From: Candidatus Scybalocola fimicaballi | GTDB lineage: Bacteria; Bacteroidota; Bacteroidia; Bacteroidales; Paludibacteraceae | Direction of reading: 5' to 3' | Length of the DNA stretch: 24,559 bases | Assembly: GCA_002317115.1 (NCBI GenBank) | Contig: DCIP01000237.1 | Location: forward strand, 1 to 24,559 | Part shown: positions 8,011 to 16,672 of the stretch, in pieces | Numbering within the stretch: the first letter of the stretch is position 1 | How the letters are laid out: each line of letters opens with the position of its first letter | Notes under the pieces: model-generated | The model's input: the letters and a program-made list of their open reading frames with translations, nothing else | Database searches by the model: none | Told to the model about the DNA's origin: nothing | Position numbers and translations under genes: made by a program

Positions 8011-8062
8011 AAGAAAGAACAAACACTGAGCTTTTTTACGGCAGTCAACGTTTGTTCTTAGC
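8011..8062 (-). terminator. Probable terminator after the small basic ribosomal-type gene
   Basis: Minus-strand arms AAGAACAAAC (8059-8050) and GTTTGTTCTT (8024-8015) pair perfectly over 10 bp, with a 25-nt loop, and a T-rich run follows. The loop is long for a terminator, so read-through into rng is possible. Confidence 0.55.
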
Positions 8063-8089
8063 TTTCTTTTTGCAAAATACCTTGAAGGA

Positions 8090-8179
8090 TTATTTCTTCT
8101 TATGACGATCCTTCTTTAGTCTCTTTTTGCGCTTGTGAGTAGACATTTTATGTCTTTTTCTCTTCTTACCGCTTGGCAT
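8090..8179 (-). CDS. 29-residue basic protein, AURKAIP1/COX24 (bS22-like) family
   Basis: The ORF encodes MPSGKKRKRHKMSTHKRKKR followed by LKKDRHKKK: 29 residues, of which about 20 are Lys, Arg or His. This matches the very short Bacteroidota proteins annotated as AURKAIP1/COX24-domain, related to a mitochondrial small-subunit protein and to the small ribosomal protein bS22. Its likely role is therefore as an rRNA-binding ribosomal protein. It lies 42 nt downstream of the HU gene on the same strand, which places it on the HU transcript, and ends before a hairpin terminator. It is shorter than common gene-calling cut-offs and easily missed. Family recognition is from memory of the sequence, not from a search. 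Confidence 0.85.
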   Translation of the reverse strand: MPSGKKRKRHKMSTHKRKKRLKKDRHKKK

Positions 8180-8221
8180 AATCTAATGTATTAATAATTT
8201 TTACTAAAGTTCACTTCCGGC

Positions 8222-8521
8222 TTATTTCTTGCTCTCTACGCTCATGTAGTCTCCATTCTCATAGATGAAGTCCTTAGTAGCCTTGAAAGCAGCGATCTTG
8301 TGCTCAGGGATGATGATTGTGCTCTTCTGAGTGATGTTTCTACCAGTCTTCTCTTTTCTTGTCTTTACTAGGAAAGTGCCGAATCCGCGAAGGTAGATGT
8401 TGTCACCCTTACGCATTGCTCTCTTAACCTCAGACATAAATCCCTCAACTACAATAAGAGTATCTTCACGGCTAATGCCTGTGCGTACAGATATCTCATT
8501 AACTAATTCTGCCTTTGTCAT
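8222..8521 (-). CDS. HU/IHF-family DNA-binding protein
   Basis: This 99-residue nucleoid protein bends DNA as a dimer. The N-terminal helices (MTKAELVNEISVRTGIS), the beta motif RGFGTF (about 45-50) and the C-terminal FKATKDF match the family. The beta-arm reads KTGRNITQKS, so the proline that intercalates into DNA in classical HU (GRNP) is replaced by Ile. From memory, this form is common among Bacteroidota HU proteins, and it would suggest weaker kinking. The gene has the best promoter in the window (8550-8581) and heads a transcript with the 29-residue ribosomal-type gene. Length is slightly above the typical 90 because of a C-terminal tail (YENGDYMSVESKK). Confidence 0.95.
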   Translation of the reverse strand: MTKAELVNEISVRTGISREDTLIVVEGFMSEVKRAMRKGDNIYLRGFGTFLVKTRKEKTGRNITQKSTIIIPEHKIAAFKATKDFIYENGDYMSVESKK

Positions 8522-8549
8522 CTTTGTTGTTAATTTTCAAAATTTGACG

Positions 8550-8581
8550 CAAAAATAGAGAAAGATTGTCTTATTTGCAAA
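8550..8581 (-). promoter_or_regulatory. HU gene promoter
   Basis: On the minus strand TTTG (8581-8578) and TATTTTTG followed by C (8557-8550) are separated by exactly 20 nt, a full match to the Bacteroidota -33/-7 consensus. Transcription would begin about 20 nt before the ATG at 8521. Confidence 0.8.
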
Positions 8582-8689
8582 AACTATTTGAAAAAAAACA
8601 CATTACGTTTCGACAACGAAGTGGAATTAATCGATGTGTCACAAAAAAGTTTCAAAAATGTACCTCATCGTACTTTTCCGCACGACATT

Positions 8690-8734
8690 GTCAACGTTAA
8701 CGTTAACGTCAACGTTTTCGTTTTCGTTTTCGTC
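8690..8734. repeat. Hexamer array (RACGWW)n, locus 4
   Basis: On the plus strand AACGTT/AACGTC units are followed by three TTTTCG units. It is the mirror of locus 1, in that both unit types are present and change over once. It lies just upstream of the -7 element of the SusC-like gene and covers the -33 position. Confidence 0.8.
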
Positions 8735-8754
8735 AATAATTTCCAAATTTTATT

Positions 8755-8762
8755 TATTTTTG
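8755..8762 (+). promoter_or_regulatory. Probable -7 element for the SusC-like gene
   Basis: TATTTTTG matches TAnnTTTG and lies 19 nt before the ATG at 8782. No TTTG is present at -33; that place is taken by the end of the hexamer array. Confidence 0.45.
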
Positions 8763-8781
8763 TTGCATACATTATATAAGG

Positions 8782-11700
8782 ATGGCTATTAAGGACTCAA
8801 AAATATATAATTCGTGTTTCAAGTTTGCGTCGTTGTTGGTCGCAATACTTTTCTGCGTTGACGTGAATGCCTATACTGGAAGTCTAAAGGATGAGAGCGT
8901 CGATTCTTTGTATGTTGAGCCTGAATATGAAATGGATGAGTTCGTGGTTGTGGGCTATGGTGTGGCTCGCAAAAAGGATTTGACCGGTGCAAACGCGACT
9001 CTTTCTCCATCCCAATCAATACAAGGTGAGAATGGTAATGTTGAGAGTGCGATCCAAGGTAAGATTGCTGGTGTCAACGTGTCTATGAGTGAAGGTGGCA
9101 GTATGGGTGATGCTGAGATCACTGTGCGTGGCGGTACGTCTATCACAGGAAACAATGCTCCTTTATATATTGTGGATGGTTTCCCCGTCGACAATATCTC
9201 TAATATTTCTCCTTCTGATATTGAAAGAATTGATGTCTTGAAAGACGCTGCTTCTGCTGCTGTGTATGGAGCCCGTGCTGCTTCTGGAGTGGTGCTGATT
9301 ACTACAAAAAAAGCCTCTAAGGATGGATTGAAGACGTCGTACAAATCACAGTATGGATTCCGCACGTTTAAGAATAAACTGAAGGTGTTGTCGCCTTACG
9401 ATTATGCCAAATTCTGTTATGAGACGGCGGCTATGAAGAGTGAGGAGGCTTTGGAATCGTTCTCTTCTGTATATGGTAATTGGAATGAACTTGCCCAATA
9501 TCAGTCGGTTGAGCCTAACGACTGGGTGGCTCAGTTGTTTGGAGAGAATGGTTTCTTTATGAACCAATCTATCATCACTACCTACAAGAAAGACAAGACT
9601 GCATTCAAATTGGCATACGATTTCAACGACAATAATGGAATCGTGGTTGGGCAGGAATCGTGTCGACATAATTTAGGCATCAACATCAATCATGAGGTGT
9701 CGAAGTATGTGTCGTTTGATTTGAAGACTTCATACTATAATAAGGTGCGAAACGGTGCTGGTGTATCGACTGAGGGTAGCAATACAGATGCACGTTTGCG
9801 AAACGCGTTGCTCTATTCTCCTTTGAATATTGAAGACGTTGAGAATTTCGAGACGGTGTCGAGCACTTATAATCCGATTCAGGTGAATGATGCTGATTAT
9901 CGTAAGCAGACGCAGAATGGTGTGAAGGGAGATTTCGGAATTAAGATTTCCCCTGTCGACTTTCTTGATCTTAATTCACAGATTGGAGTGAATGGAGTGT
10001 TTGACGAGACTGAGCGTTGCTATGGTATCGGAACGTCGCAGGCTATGAAGAATGGTAATGCTCCAATGGCGTCGATTCTAAATCTTCGTCAGTCTACATT
10101 CCGAAATTCCAACACCGCGACTTTCAATCTTTTGCAGAAGAAGAAACGTCATAATTTGACTTTGCTCGCTGGTGAGGAATATTTGAAAAAGAAAGAGAAT
10201 TATATCCAAAGTGAGAGCCGTTTCTTTCCTGAATATCTAAATGCGGAGCAGTGTCTTGCCAATATGAGTCTCGGTTCTCCCCAACCATCTAATTCGGCTG
10301 TTTTGCCTAATGATGTGATAATGTCGTATTTTGGCAGAGTGAACTACTCTTTTTCCGACAGATATTTATTCTCTGCCACTTATAGATCCGACCGCTCAAG
10401 CAAATTTGCTTCTGGACATCAGTGGGGACAATTCCCGTCGGCTTCAGTGGGATGGAGAATTAGTGAAGAAAAATTCATAGCAAACACTTCCGCATCAAAA
10501 GTTATCAGCAATGCCAAATTGAGAATCAGTGGAGGTGCGACGGGAAATAATCGCATCAGTAGCAATTTATATCAACAGGTTTATTCGTCGCCATCCGATG
10601 CCGACGGAGTGCTTGAGATTGACGGCGAATATCTTTCTTATTTGAAAACGGGAGAATATAAGCCAAATCCAGATTTGACATGGGAGACAACCATCTCTCG
10701 TAATATCGGTCTTGATCTTGGTTTTGTCAGCAATCGTTTCCAGTTGACTGCCGATGTGTATAAGAATACGACTGAGGATTTGCTTTTGCAGACTAAGTTG
10801 CCATACTCGTCGGGTTATAAATATATGATGCAGAATGTCGGTTCGACAGAAAACCGAGGTGTGGAATTGTCGTTGAATATCGGTGTTGTCAACAAGAAAA
10901 ATTTCAAATTCGATGTAGATTTCAATATCGCTTTCTCAGATACTAAGATTAAGAATTTGGGCGACGTAGACAAGATGGAGATGTCGTCAGGTTGGGCAGG
11001 CTCGGAGATTACAGGAGATTATATTCTTGAGGTAGGGGAGAGCATCGGCAGAATGTATGGCTACGAGACAGATGGCTGGTACACCGTTGATGATTTCGAT
11101 TACGATGTGGAGACGAGAACCTATACTTTGAAAGAAGGTCTGGTATCGGATGCCACATTATTGGCAGGAACTATTCGTCCTGGATCATTGCGTTTGAAGG
11201 ATCAGAATGGCGACGGTACTATTGATGAGGAAGATAAGGTGGTGATTGGTAATGCGTTGCCTAAACATACAGGAGGATTCGGATTGAATTTTAAGATCTG
11301 GAATTTTGATTTGTCTGCTGATTTCTATTGGAAATACGGTGGCGACGTATATAATGCCAACAAGATTGAGAATACTACCACAAACAAATACTCATATAGA
11401 AATATGTCTGCCGACGTGGATGGCTATTGGACATATTTAAATAATGAGGGAATACTTGCGTCGCCGGAGGAGATGGCTGAGCTAAATGCCAACGCTTCAA
11501 TATGGTCGCCGATAATGACGAGATATGTATTCCACTCGTGGGCTGTGGAAGATGGTTCATTCCTTCGTCTGCAAAACTTGACATTAGGCTATTCGTTGCC
11601 AGAAAACGCAGTGAAGAAGATCAAGATGTCTAAGATAAGAGTTTATGCTACAGCCAATAACCTATTCTGCTGGACAAAGTATGGTGGTTTCGATCCAGAA

Positions 11701-11799
11701 GTGAGTGTGAGAAGAGCAACGTCGGCAACACCATCTGTCGATTATTCAGCATATCCGAGAAGCACAGCCTTCTCTTTTGGTCTTGACGTCGATTTTTGA
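8782..11799 (+). CDS. SusC/RagA-type TonB-linked outer-membrane receptor without SusD partner
   Basis: The 1005-residue protein is a TonB-dependent outer-membrane beta-barrel of the SusC/RagA class. It starts with a signal peptide (to about residue 31), then the linker motif DEFVVVGYG (about 52-60). A plug follows, with IQGKIAGVNVSMSEGG, ITVRGGTSITGNNAPLYIVD and SGVVLITTKK. The long barrel ends in the usual C-terminal beta signal (STAFSFGLDVDF). Two features are unusual. The N-terminal carboxypeptidase-D regulatory-like domain of most SusC proteins is missing, leaving only about 20 residues between signal peptide and linker. And no susD gene follows: the next gene, 237 nt on, is a T9SS-secreted repeat protein. 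It may be a solitary receptor for peptide, glycan or cofactor, or work with a SusD elsewhere. Substrate unknown. The ATG at 8782 follows AAGG directly. Confidence 0.93.
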   Translation: MAIKDSKIYNSCFKFASLLVAILFCVDVNAYTGSLKDESVDSLYVEPEYEMDEFVVVGYGVARKKDLTGANATLSPSQSIQGENGNVESAIQGKIAGVNVSMSEGGSMGDAEITVRGGTSITGNNAPLYIVDGFPVDNISNISPSDIERIDVLKDAASAAVYGARAASGVVLITTKKASKDGLKTSYKSQYGFRTFKNKLKVLSPYDYAKFCYETAAMKSEEALESFSSVYGNWNELAQYQSVEPNDWVAQLFGENGFFMNQSIITTYKKDKTAFKLAYDFNDNNGIVVGQESCRHNLGININHEVSKYVSFDLKTSYYNKVRNGAGVSTEGSNTDARLRNALLYSPLNIEDVENFETVSSTYNPIQVNDADYRKQTQNGVKGDFGIKISPVDFLDLNSQIGVNGVFDETERCYGIGTSQAMKNGNAPMASILNLRQSTFRNSNTATFNLLQKKKRHNLTLLAGEEYLKKKENYIQSESRFFPEYLNAEQCLANMSLGSPQPSNSAVLPNDVIMSYFGRVNYSFSDRYLFSATYRSDRSSKFASGHQWGQFPSASVGWRISEEKFIANTSASKVISNAKLRISGGATGNNRISSNLYQQVYSSPSDADGVLEIDGEYLSYLKTGEYKPNPDLTWETTISRNIGLDLGFVSNRFQLTADVYKNTTEDLLLQTKLPYSSGYKYMMQNVGSTENRGVELSLNIGVVNKKNFKFDVDFNIAFSDTKIKNLGDVDKMEMSSGWAGSEITGDYILEVGESIGRMYGYETDGWYTVDDFDYDVETRTYTLKEGLVSDATLLAGTIRPGSLRLKDQNGDGTIDEEDKVVIGNALPKHTGGFGLNFKIWNFDLSADFYWKYGGDVYNANKIENTTTNKYSYRNMSADVDGYWTYLNNEGILASPEEMAELNANASIWSPIMTRYVFHSWAVEDGSFLRLQNLTLGYSLPENAVKKIKMSKIRVYATANNLFCWTKYGGFDPEVSVRRATSATPSVDYSAYPRSTAFSFGLDVDF

Positions 11800-12036
11800 C
11801 GTTGATATTAAACTCACTCATTGAATTCAAATGTAAAAAGATGCGATTTTCTTAAAAAATGGCTGTTTTGATACATTATTATACGTTTTGACCTATTTTT
11901 TTTCGTTTTTTTGCTTTTTTTAACATTTTTTTAGTAGTATTGCAAAGTATTCTAAAGATGGGATTTGGAATACATAATTTTAATAGGGTAATTTTTTGGG
12001 TAGTCCTTTTACGGACCTTGATAATATGGGCACGTT
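11800..12036 (+). other. AT-rich gap before the giant secreted protein gene
   Basis: The gap opens with a short degenerate hexamer unit (GACGTTGATATT, starting just before the stop at 11797-11799). It then has a T-rich tract at about 11893-11933 and a weak -7 candidate TAGTATTG at about 11935-11942 (one mismatch to TAnnTTTG). No hairpin terminator for the SusC-like gene is evident, so read-through into the next gene is possible. Confidence 0.4.
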
Positions 12037-15000
12037 ATGAATCAAACTGAATTTAATTGTTCAGCAAAGCTAACTTATGCGAAATTTTTATATGTGGTTA
12101 GCTTGCTAATTTTATTGTTTCCCTTTAAGGTTTCTGCGAGAGATGTAGGAGCCCCAAACATTGATTTTTCCAAAGGTGATTTTAGTGGATGGACGATGGA
12201 GACTGGTGATTTCTATCGTACTTCTGATAGTTCAGTCGTTTATAAATGGACGGGAGTAGTGCCGTCGGCAGATGATAACCGTTTCACGCTTATTAATTCG
12301 GCTATTTCTAAAGATGATCCGATCGTCAATTGTGATGATTTTAAGGAGAATCCGTTTACAGATGGAGCCATCTCAATGCGAATTGGAAAACCGGGATATA
12401 AAATTGGTGCGGAAGGAAACGGTGGAAAAAGGGCCGCTGCGGAGAGAGCTTCCTATACATTTACCGTAACAGAAGAATCAAAGGTATTGATTTTGAATTT
12501 CGCTTGTGTGCTTCACGACCCAACTGGAAACAACAATGCGGCTGCGGGTGGAGGAGCCGCTGGTCCAGGAAAACCAGGACAGAAGGCTCCAAACAAAGTG
12601 TCGTCGGAACACTCCGGAGACCAAATTCCTCATTTCGGAATGAACGTATCGTTTAAGAGTCCGACTGGAATTGTCTCTACTGAAGCATGTGCAAAATTTG
12701 AGAGTAATGCCAATAAATCAGCCACTTATTTGTTGCAGCCGGATGTGGATTGTGCTTACTCTGAGGCGTCGTCTACATTGAGTGAGTATGCGTATTTGCC
12801 ATGGACATCTACAATTTATGATTTGACGGATAAGGTTGGCTATGAGGTGACAATCTCATTCCAAACTCACGACTGTCTACGTTTTGTTAATAATATAGAG
12901 GGTGCAGGTGGTCATGAGGCTTACGGATATTTCTATGCTGAAACTACTGATTTGAAGCTTGATGTCAACAACTGTGAGAGTAGTGGAGAGAACGCTACAA
13001 TCAAGGCACCAAAGGGTTTTGCTCATTATGAATGGCGTGTCGACGGTAATGAGAGCCCAATGTTCTTGTTTACTGGAGCCGACAGTAGTGAGGTGGAGAT
13101 CGACCGTCGTCTTATGACGTCAAATTCCACTTACACATGTACGATGCGTGGAGCTTTGGAAAGTTGTAGCTCAGTGACATTGGAAACAAAGCTGCTTCCT
13201 GTTACTGTTACGCCAGATATGACATTCAAGGTTAATTGTGGAGGTTATGTGGAGTTTACTAACAATTCGTCTTTGAATACTAATGATGATGAGTTGTATA
13301 AGTATAATTGGGATTTCGCGGACGGACATAATTCAGTTGTGGAAAATCCAAACCATAAGTTTTCTAATCCAGGTAATTACAAGGTAAAGTTGACAGCTGT
13401 GACTAAACATGGTTGTGCGGGAATTGACTCTTTCAATGTTACAATCCCTGATTATCCAACGGTTATTATCGATGGAGCAGATACTGTGTGCCAGGGTGCG
13501 ACGGTGGAATTGTTTGCTCAGAATATATCTGAAGCGTCGACTGTGACATGGTTGGATTCTTCAAAGACAATCCTTAGCAATGAGAGAAGCACAAAGGTGA
13601 CGATTGAGAACAGCAGCTGGTTCTATGTCCACGTGGTGGATGAGTTCTCTTGTGGATACGACGACTCATTATATATCAACCGTGTGTTGATGCCTAACAT
13701 TAAGTTGAGTGCTACAAAAGATACTGTGTGTGCTGGTGATTCCACACGTCTGACAGCGTCGAGTCTGGTGTCGTGTACGTATGCGTGGAGTAATGGAAAG
13801 ACCGGCCAACGAGTTCAGGTAATACCGACGTTGACCCACACATATAAATGTTCTGCAATTTCCATGAACTTCGGTTGTAAGACAGAAGATTCCATCACAA
13901 TTCATGTGAATCCGGCTCCTGATGTTGATCTTTTGGCTCCTGATGAACTCTGTGCTGGAGAGACGTCTATGGTCTACGGTATGGGAGCGTTGGATTACGA
14001 GTGGGATTTAGGCAGAGATGTTATCTTTAGCGGACCGGCGATGGAGATTCAACCATTCTCCGACACTACCTATACCGTGATTGGTTATGACAAGTTTGGT
14101 TGTAAGGGAACTGCAGACAAAAAGGTTCGTATCAAACAAGGTCCACTTGTGCAGATTGCCGATTTGGAGGATAAGGTTTGTCCGTCGGAGGCCGCAAGTG
14201 TCACGATGCTTTCCGCAGCCGGCTATACATTCGAGTGGCAGGACGGATCAACTAATTCAAGTTTGAGAAAGAAGATTGACAAGAATGAGATATGGAAGGT
14301 AAAAGTTACAGCCAACGGATGTGTGGATTCAACATTTGTTCCTGTTTACGTTTACGATCTTCCTTTGGTGGCAATTGTTTCTAAGGATCAGATTTGTGCC
14401 TTCGATACTTTGCAGCTTTCTGCTGTAGGTTCTTCAGAAGAGGTGGAGTGGATCTATCCCGCATCAGGAAAAGTGACAGAGACAACAGATATACCGGACG
14501 GACCTACTGAGTATCAGGTAGTAGGTTATAGTGAGGAAGGTTGTCCGAGCATCGCCACTAAGACGGTCAATGTCAATATGCCGGTACAGGTGATTATTGA
14601 TGCTCCTGACAGTGTTTGTGTTGGAAGTAAAGCTGCGTTGACTGCTCAGGGAAATGTGGAGAGTCAGAGGTGGTATGCTGGCGATACTTATTTTGATTTC
14701 CAAAAGACGACGGAGTTTATAGTGCGAGAGCCTGTACATTTCCGTCTTGAGGCTATAGATATGAATGGATGCCGATCAAGAGACTCGTTCTTGGTGGACA
14801 CTATTGCCAAACCTAAGATTGATATCGTCGGTGATATCGAAGTTTGTCCAGGTGCGTCTGCCCAAGTCGACGCTACTGGTGCCACTGAATATGTATGGCA
14901 TGATGGAGTCAAAGGCTCACACCGTGCATTTAAGGTGGATGATGAAAGTGTGAAGATCACTGTGACTGGTACCCGATTGGGATGTACAGCTACAAAGAGT

Positions 15001-16665
15001 ATTGTGCTTGGTTATCTTCCTGTGCCTGAACTTTGGGTAGATGGAGACAGTGTCGTTTGTCCAGGTGTCCATACTACACTTCGTGCTCATGGAGCTGAAT
15101 CATATTCATGGGGCTATGGATTGGAAGGTGAAACATTGGAAGTGTCTCCAAATATTCCAACTAAATATACGTTGACAGGTGTTGGCTCAAACGGATGTGT
15201 CGGATCTAAGATTGTTAACGTGACATTGCGTGAGTTGCCAAATATTCAGATTACTGGAGACGTAAATGTCTGCAAGGACAGTATGGCTACTCTTGTCGCT
15301 TCTGGAGCGTTAGACTACGCGTGGACTCACGGCAAGCAGGGAGATAAGATTCTTGAGAAGATCACAGAGGAGAAGTTATTTGAGGTGATAGGTGTTGACT
15401 CATTTGGTTGCCAGAACACTGGCTCAATCAAGGTGCTACCTGTCGAACCTCCTACACTTTCTTATCTTGGTAATGTGAGTGAGTGTCAGGGTGAGTATGT
15501 TCACTTGCGTGCGCAGGGAGCCACAACATTTGAGTGGATCTATGGCACTGATACTGTCTACACTCAGAATCTTGATTTCATTCCTGAGAAAGATCAGTTT
15601 GTCAAACTTATCGGTACACGTTTGAACTGTTCTTCTGATATGAATATCTTCGTTCATCCTCTTACTCCACCGAATGTGCTTGTCACAGGAGACAAGATTG
15701 TGTGTCCAGGTGGAGAGGCTACTATCACTGCGTCGGGAGCAAAATCATATAAGTGGAATACGAACGAGGTAAGTCCGACAATATCCCATAAGCCTATGGT
15801 CAGCACATCATTCTATGTGACTGGTACTGATGAGAATGGCTGTACTAATACTGTGTCTTACGAGCTTAATGTATACAAGAATCCAAAGCTTGATATATTA
15901 TTGTCGTCTGCAGAAGGTTGTGCCGACGAGGGAGACCGAGTTAAGCTTACTGCGACAGGTGGTATTTTCTATGAGTGGAGCGCTGAACCAGAACCAGAGG
16001 ATTTGTCAAAGAATTACAACTCTGAGTCGATGGAGATCACAATCCTTGAGGATACTAAATTCACTGTGATGGGCCGTGACGAAAACGGATGTGAGTCGAC
16101 AATTTCAAAGAGTGTGGCTCTATCCAACCGTCGCACATTCGACTTTACAGTCACTCCAGGTTGGATCGACGAGGATAACCCTACTGTTCAGTTTGCAGGA
16201 CTTTCTCCAATCGAGGCAAAGTGGACATGGCGACCATACTCAACTGCCATGGAGCTTGAGGGCAGAACGATGAACTACCGCTACAACACGTCGATGGTAG
16301 GTGATTCTGTAAGCGTCATCGTGCGTGCGGTTGATGCTAATGGATGTGTTTACGAAGGAGAGACATCATTGTATGTATGGAAAGATATATGGGCTCCAGA
16401 GGCTTTCACTCCGAATGGAGATGAGAAGAACGACGGCTTCAGATTCTATGGTGGTCGCTATATCGAAGACTTCTCATATATCATCTACAATCGTCTTGGT
16501 GAGATCATGTATGAAGGACGTGGTTTGGACGACTACTGGGACGGTAAGTGGAATGGAAAAGAGTGTCCGTGGGGCGTTTACGGCTGGGTTTACAAATACA
16601 AATGTAAGTTTGGCAACCTTGAACGTGATGGTGAGAACCGTGGTTTTGTAACCCTTGTAAGATAA
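12037..16665 (+). CDS. Giant Ig-like repeat surface protein with T9SS type B sorting domain
   Basis: This 1542-residue protein is predicted to be secreted by T9SS and to act as a long surface fibre or adhesin. In order it has a signal peptide (to about residue 34); an N-terminal beta-rich region (about 40-300) with a Gly/Ala/Pro-rich patch (GGGAAGPGKPGQKAP, about 168-183); a PKD domain (about 394-472, with NWDFADG); and twelve Ig-like repeats of about 70-75 residues (474 to about 1365). Each repeat opens with a pattern like VxxGDxVCPG and usually closes with NGC or FGC. Residues 1453-1542 form a type B (gliding-motility-associated) sorting domain, opening APEAFTPNGDEKNDGF. A PorP/SprF gene begins 7 nt downstream, the arrangement known for SprB/SprF in Flavobacterium. 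What it binds is unknown. Confidence 0.92.
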   Translation: MNQTEFNCSAKLTYAKFLYVVSLLILLFPFKVSARDVGAPNIDFSKGDFSGWTMETGDFYRTSDSSVVYKWTGVVPSADDNRFTLINSAISKDDPIVNCDDFKENPFTDGAISMRIGKPGYKIGAEGNGGKRAAAERASYTFTVTEESKVLILNFACVLHDPTGNNNAAAGGGAAGPGKPGQKAPNKVSSEHSGDQIPHFGMNVSFKSPTGIVSTEACAKFESNANKSATYLLQPDVDCAYSEASSTLSEYAYLPWTSTIYDLTDKVGYEVTISFQTHDCLRFVNNIEGAGGHEAYGYFYAETTDLKLDVNNCESSGENATIKAPKGFAHYEWRVDGNESPMFLFTGADSSEVEIDRRLMTSNSTYTCTMRGALESCSSVTLETKLLPVTVTPDMTFKVNCGGYVEFTNNSSLNTNDDELYKYNWDFADGHNSVVENPNHKFSNPGNYKVKLTAVTKHGCAGIDSFNVTIPDYPTVIIDGADTVCQGATVELFAQNISEASTVTWLDSSKTILSNERSTKVTIENSSWFYVHVVDEFSCGYDDSLYINRVLMPNIKLSATKDTVCAGDSTRLTASSLVSCTYAWSNGKTGQRVQVIPTLTHTYKCSAISMNFGCKTEDSITIHVNPAPDVDLLAPDELCAGETSMVYGMGALDYEWDLGRDVIFSGPAMEIQPFSDTTYTVIGYDKFGCKGTADKKVRIKQGPLVQIADLEDKVCPSEAASVTMLSAAGYTFEWQDGSTNSSLRKKIDKNEIWKVKVTANGCVDSTFVPVYVYDLPLVAIVSKDQICAFDTLQLSAVGSSEEVEWIYPASGKVTETTDIPDGPTEYQVVGYSEEGCPSIATKTVNVNMPVQVIIDAPDSVCVGSKAALTAQGNVESQRWYAGDTYFDFQKTTEFIVREPVHFRLEAIDMNGCRSRDSFLVDTIAKPKIDIVGDIEVCPGASAQVDATGATEYVWHDGVKGSHRAFKVDDESVKITVTGTRLGCTATKSIVLGYLPVPELWVDGDSVVCPGVHTTLRAHGAESYSWGYGLEGETLEVSPNIPTKYTLTGVGSNGCVGSKIVNVTLRELPNIQITGDVNVCKDSMATLVASGALDYAWTHGKQGDKILEKITEEKLFEVIGVDSFGCQNTGSIKVLPVEPPTLSYLGNVSECQGEYVHLRAQGATTFEWIYGTDTVYTQNLDFIPEKDQFVKLIGTRLNCSSDMNIFVHPLTPPNVLVTGDKIVCPGGEATITASGAKSYKWNTNEVSPTISHKPMVSTSFYVTGTDENGCTNTVSYELNVYKNPKLDILLSSAEGCADEGDRVKLTATGGIFYEWSAEPEPEDLSKNYNSESMEITILEDTKFTVMGRDENGCESTISKSVALSNRRTFDFTVTPGWIDEDNPTVQFAGLSPIEAKWTWRPYSTAMELEGRTMNYRYNTSMVGDSVSVIVRAVDANGCVYEGETSLYVWKDIWAPEAFTPNGDEKNDGFRFYGGRYIEDFSYIIYNRLGEIMYEGRGLDDYWDGKWNGKECPWGVYGWVYKYKCKFGNLERDGENRGFVTLVR
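13456..16130 (+). repeat. Twelve tandem Ig-like repeats within the giant protein gene
   Basis: Repeat starts can be read at IIDGADTVCQG, LSATKDTVCAG, LLAPDELCAG, IADLEDKVCPS, IVSKDQICAF, IIDAPDSVCVG, IVGDIEVCPG, VDGDSVVCPG, ITGDVNVCKD, YLGNVSECQG, VTGDKIVCPG and ILLSSAEGCAD. Each unit also has an AxGA..Y.W motif and, in most units, a second Cys near its end. The units are diverged in sequence, so they are old rather than recently expanded. The paired Cys could form one disulphide per domain. Confidence 0.85.
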
Positions 16666-16672
16666 ATTGAAG

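Noticed and set aside
8588..8779. Open frame of 63 codons upstream of the SusC-like gene
   Set aside because: A third of it is translation of the hexamer array (alternating Val-Asn and Val-Phe). It has no family resemblance and overlaps the promoter region.
8782..11799. Standard polysaccharide utilisation locus
   Set aside because: There is no SusD, no surface glycan-binding lipoprotein beside it, and no linked sensor. The GH5 gene is 9 kb away with its own promoter.
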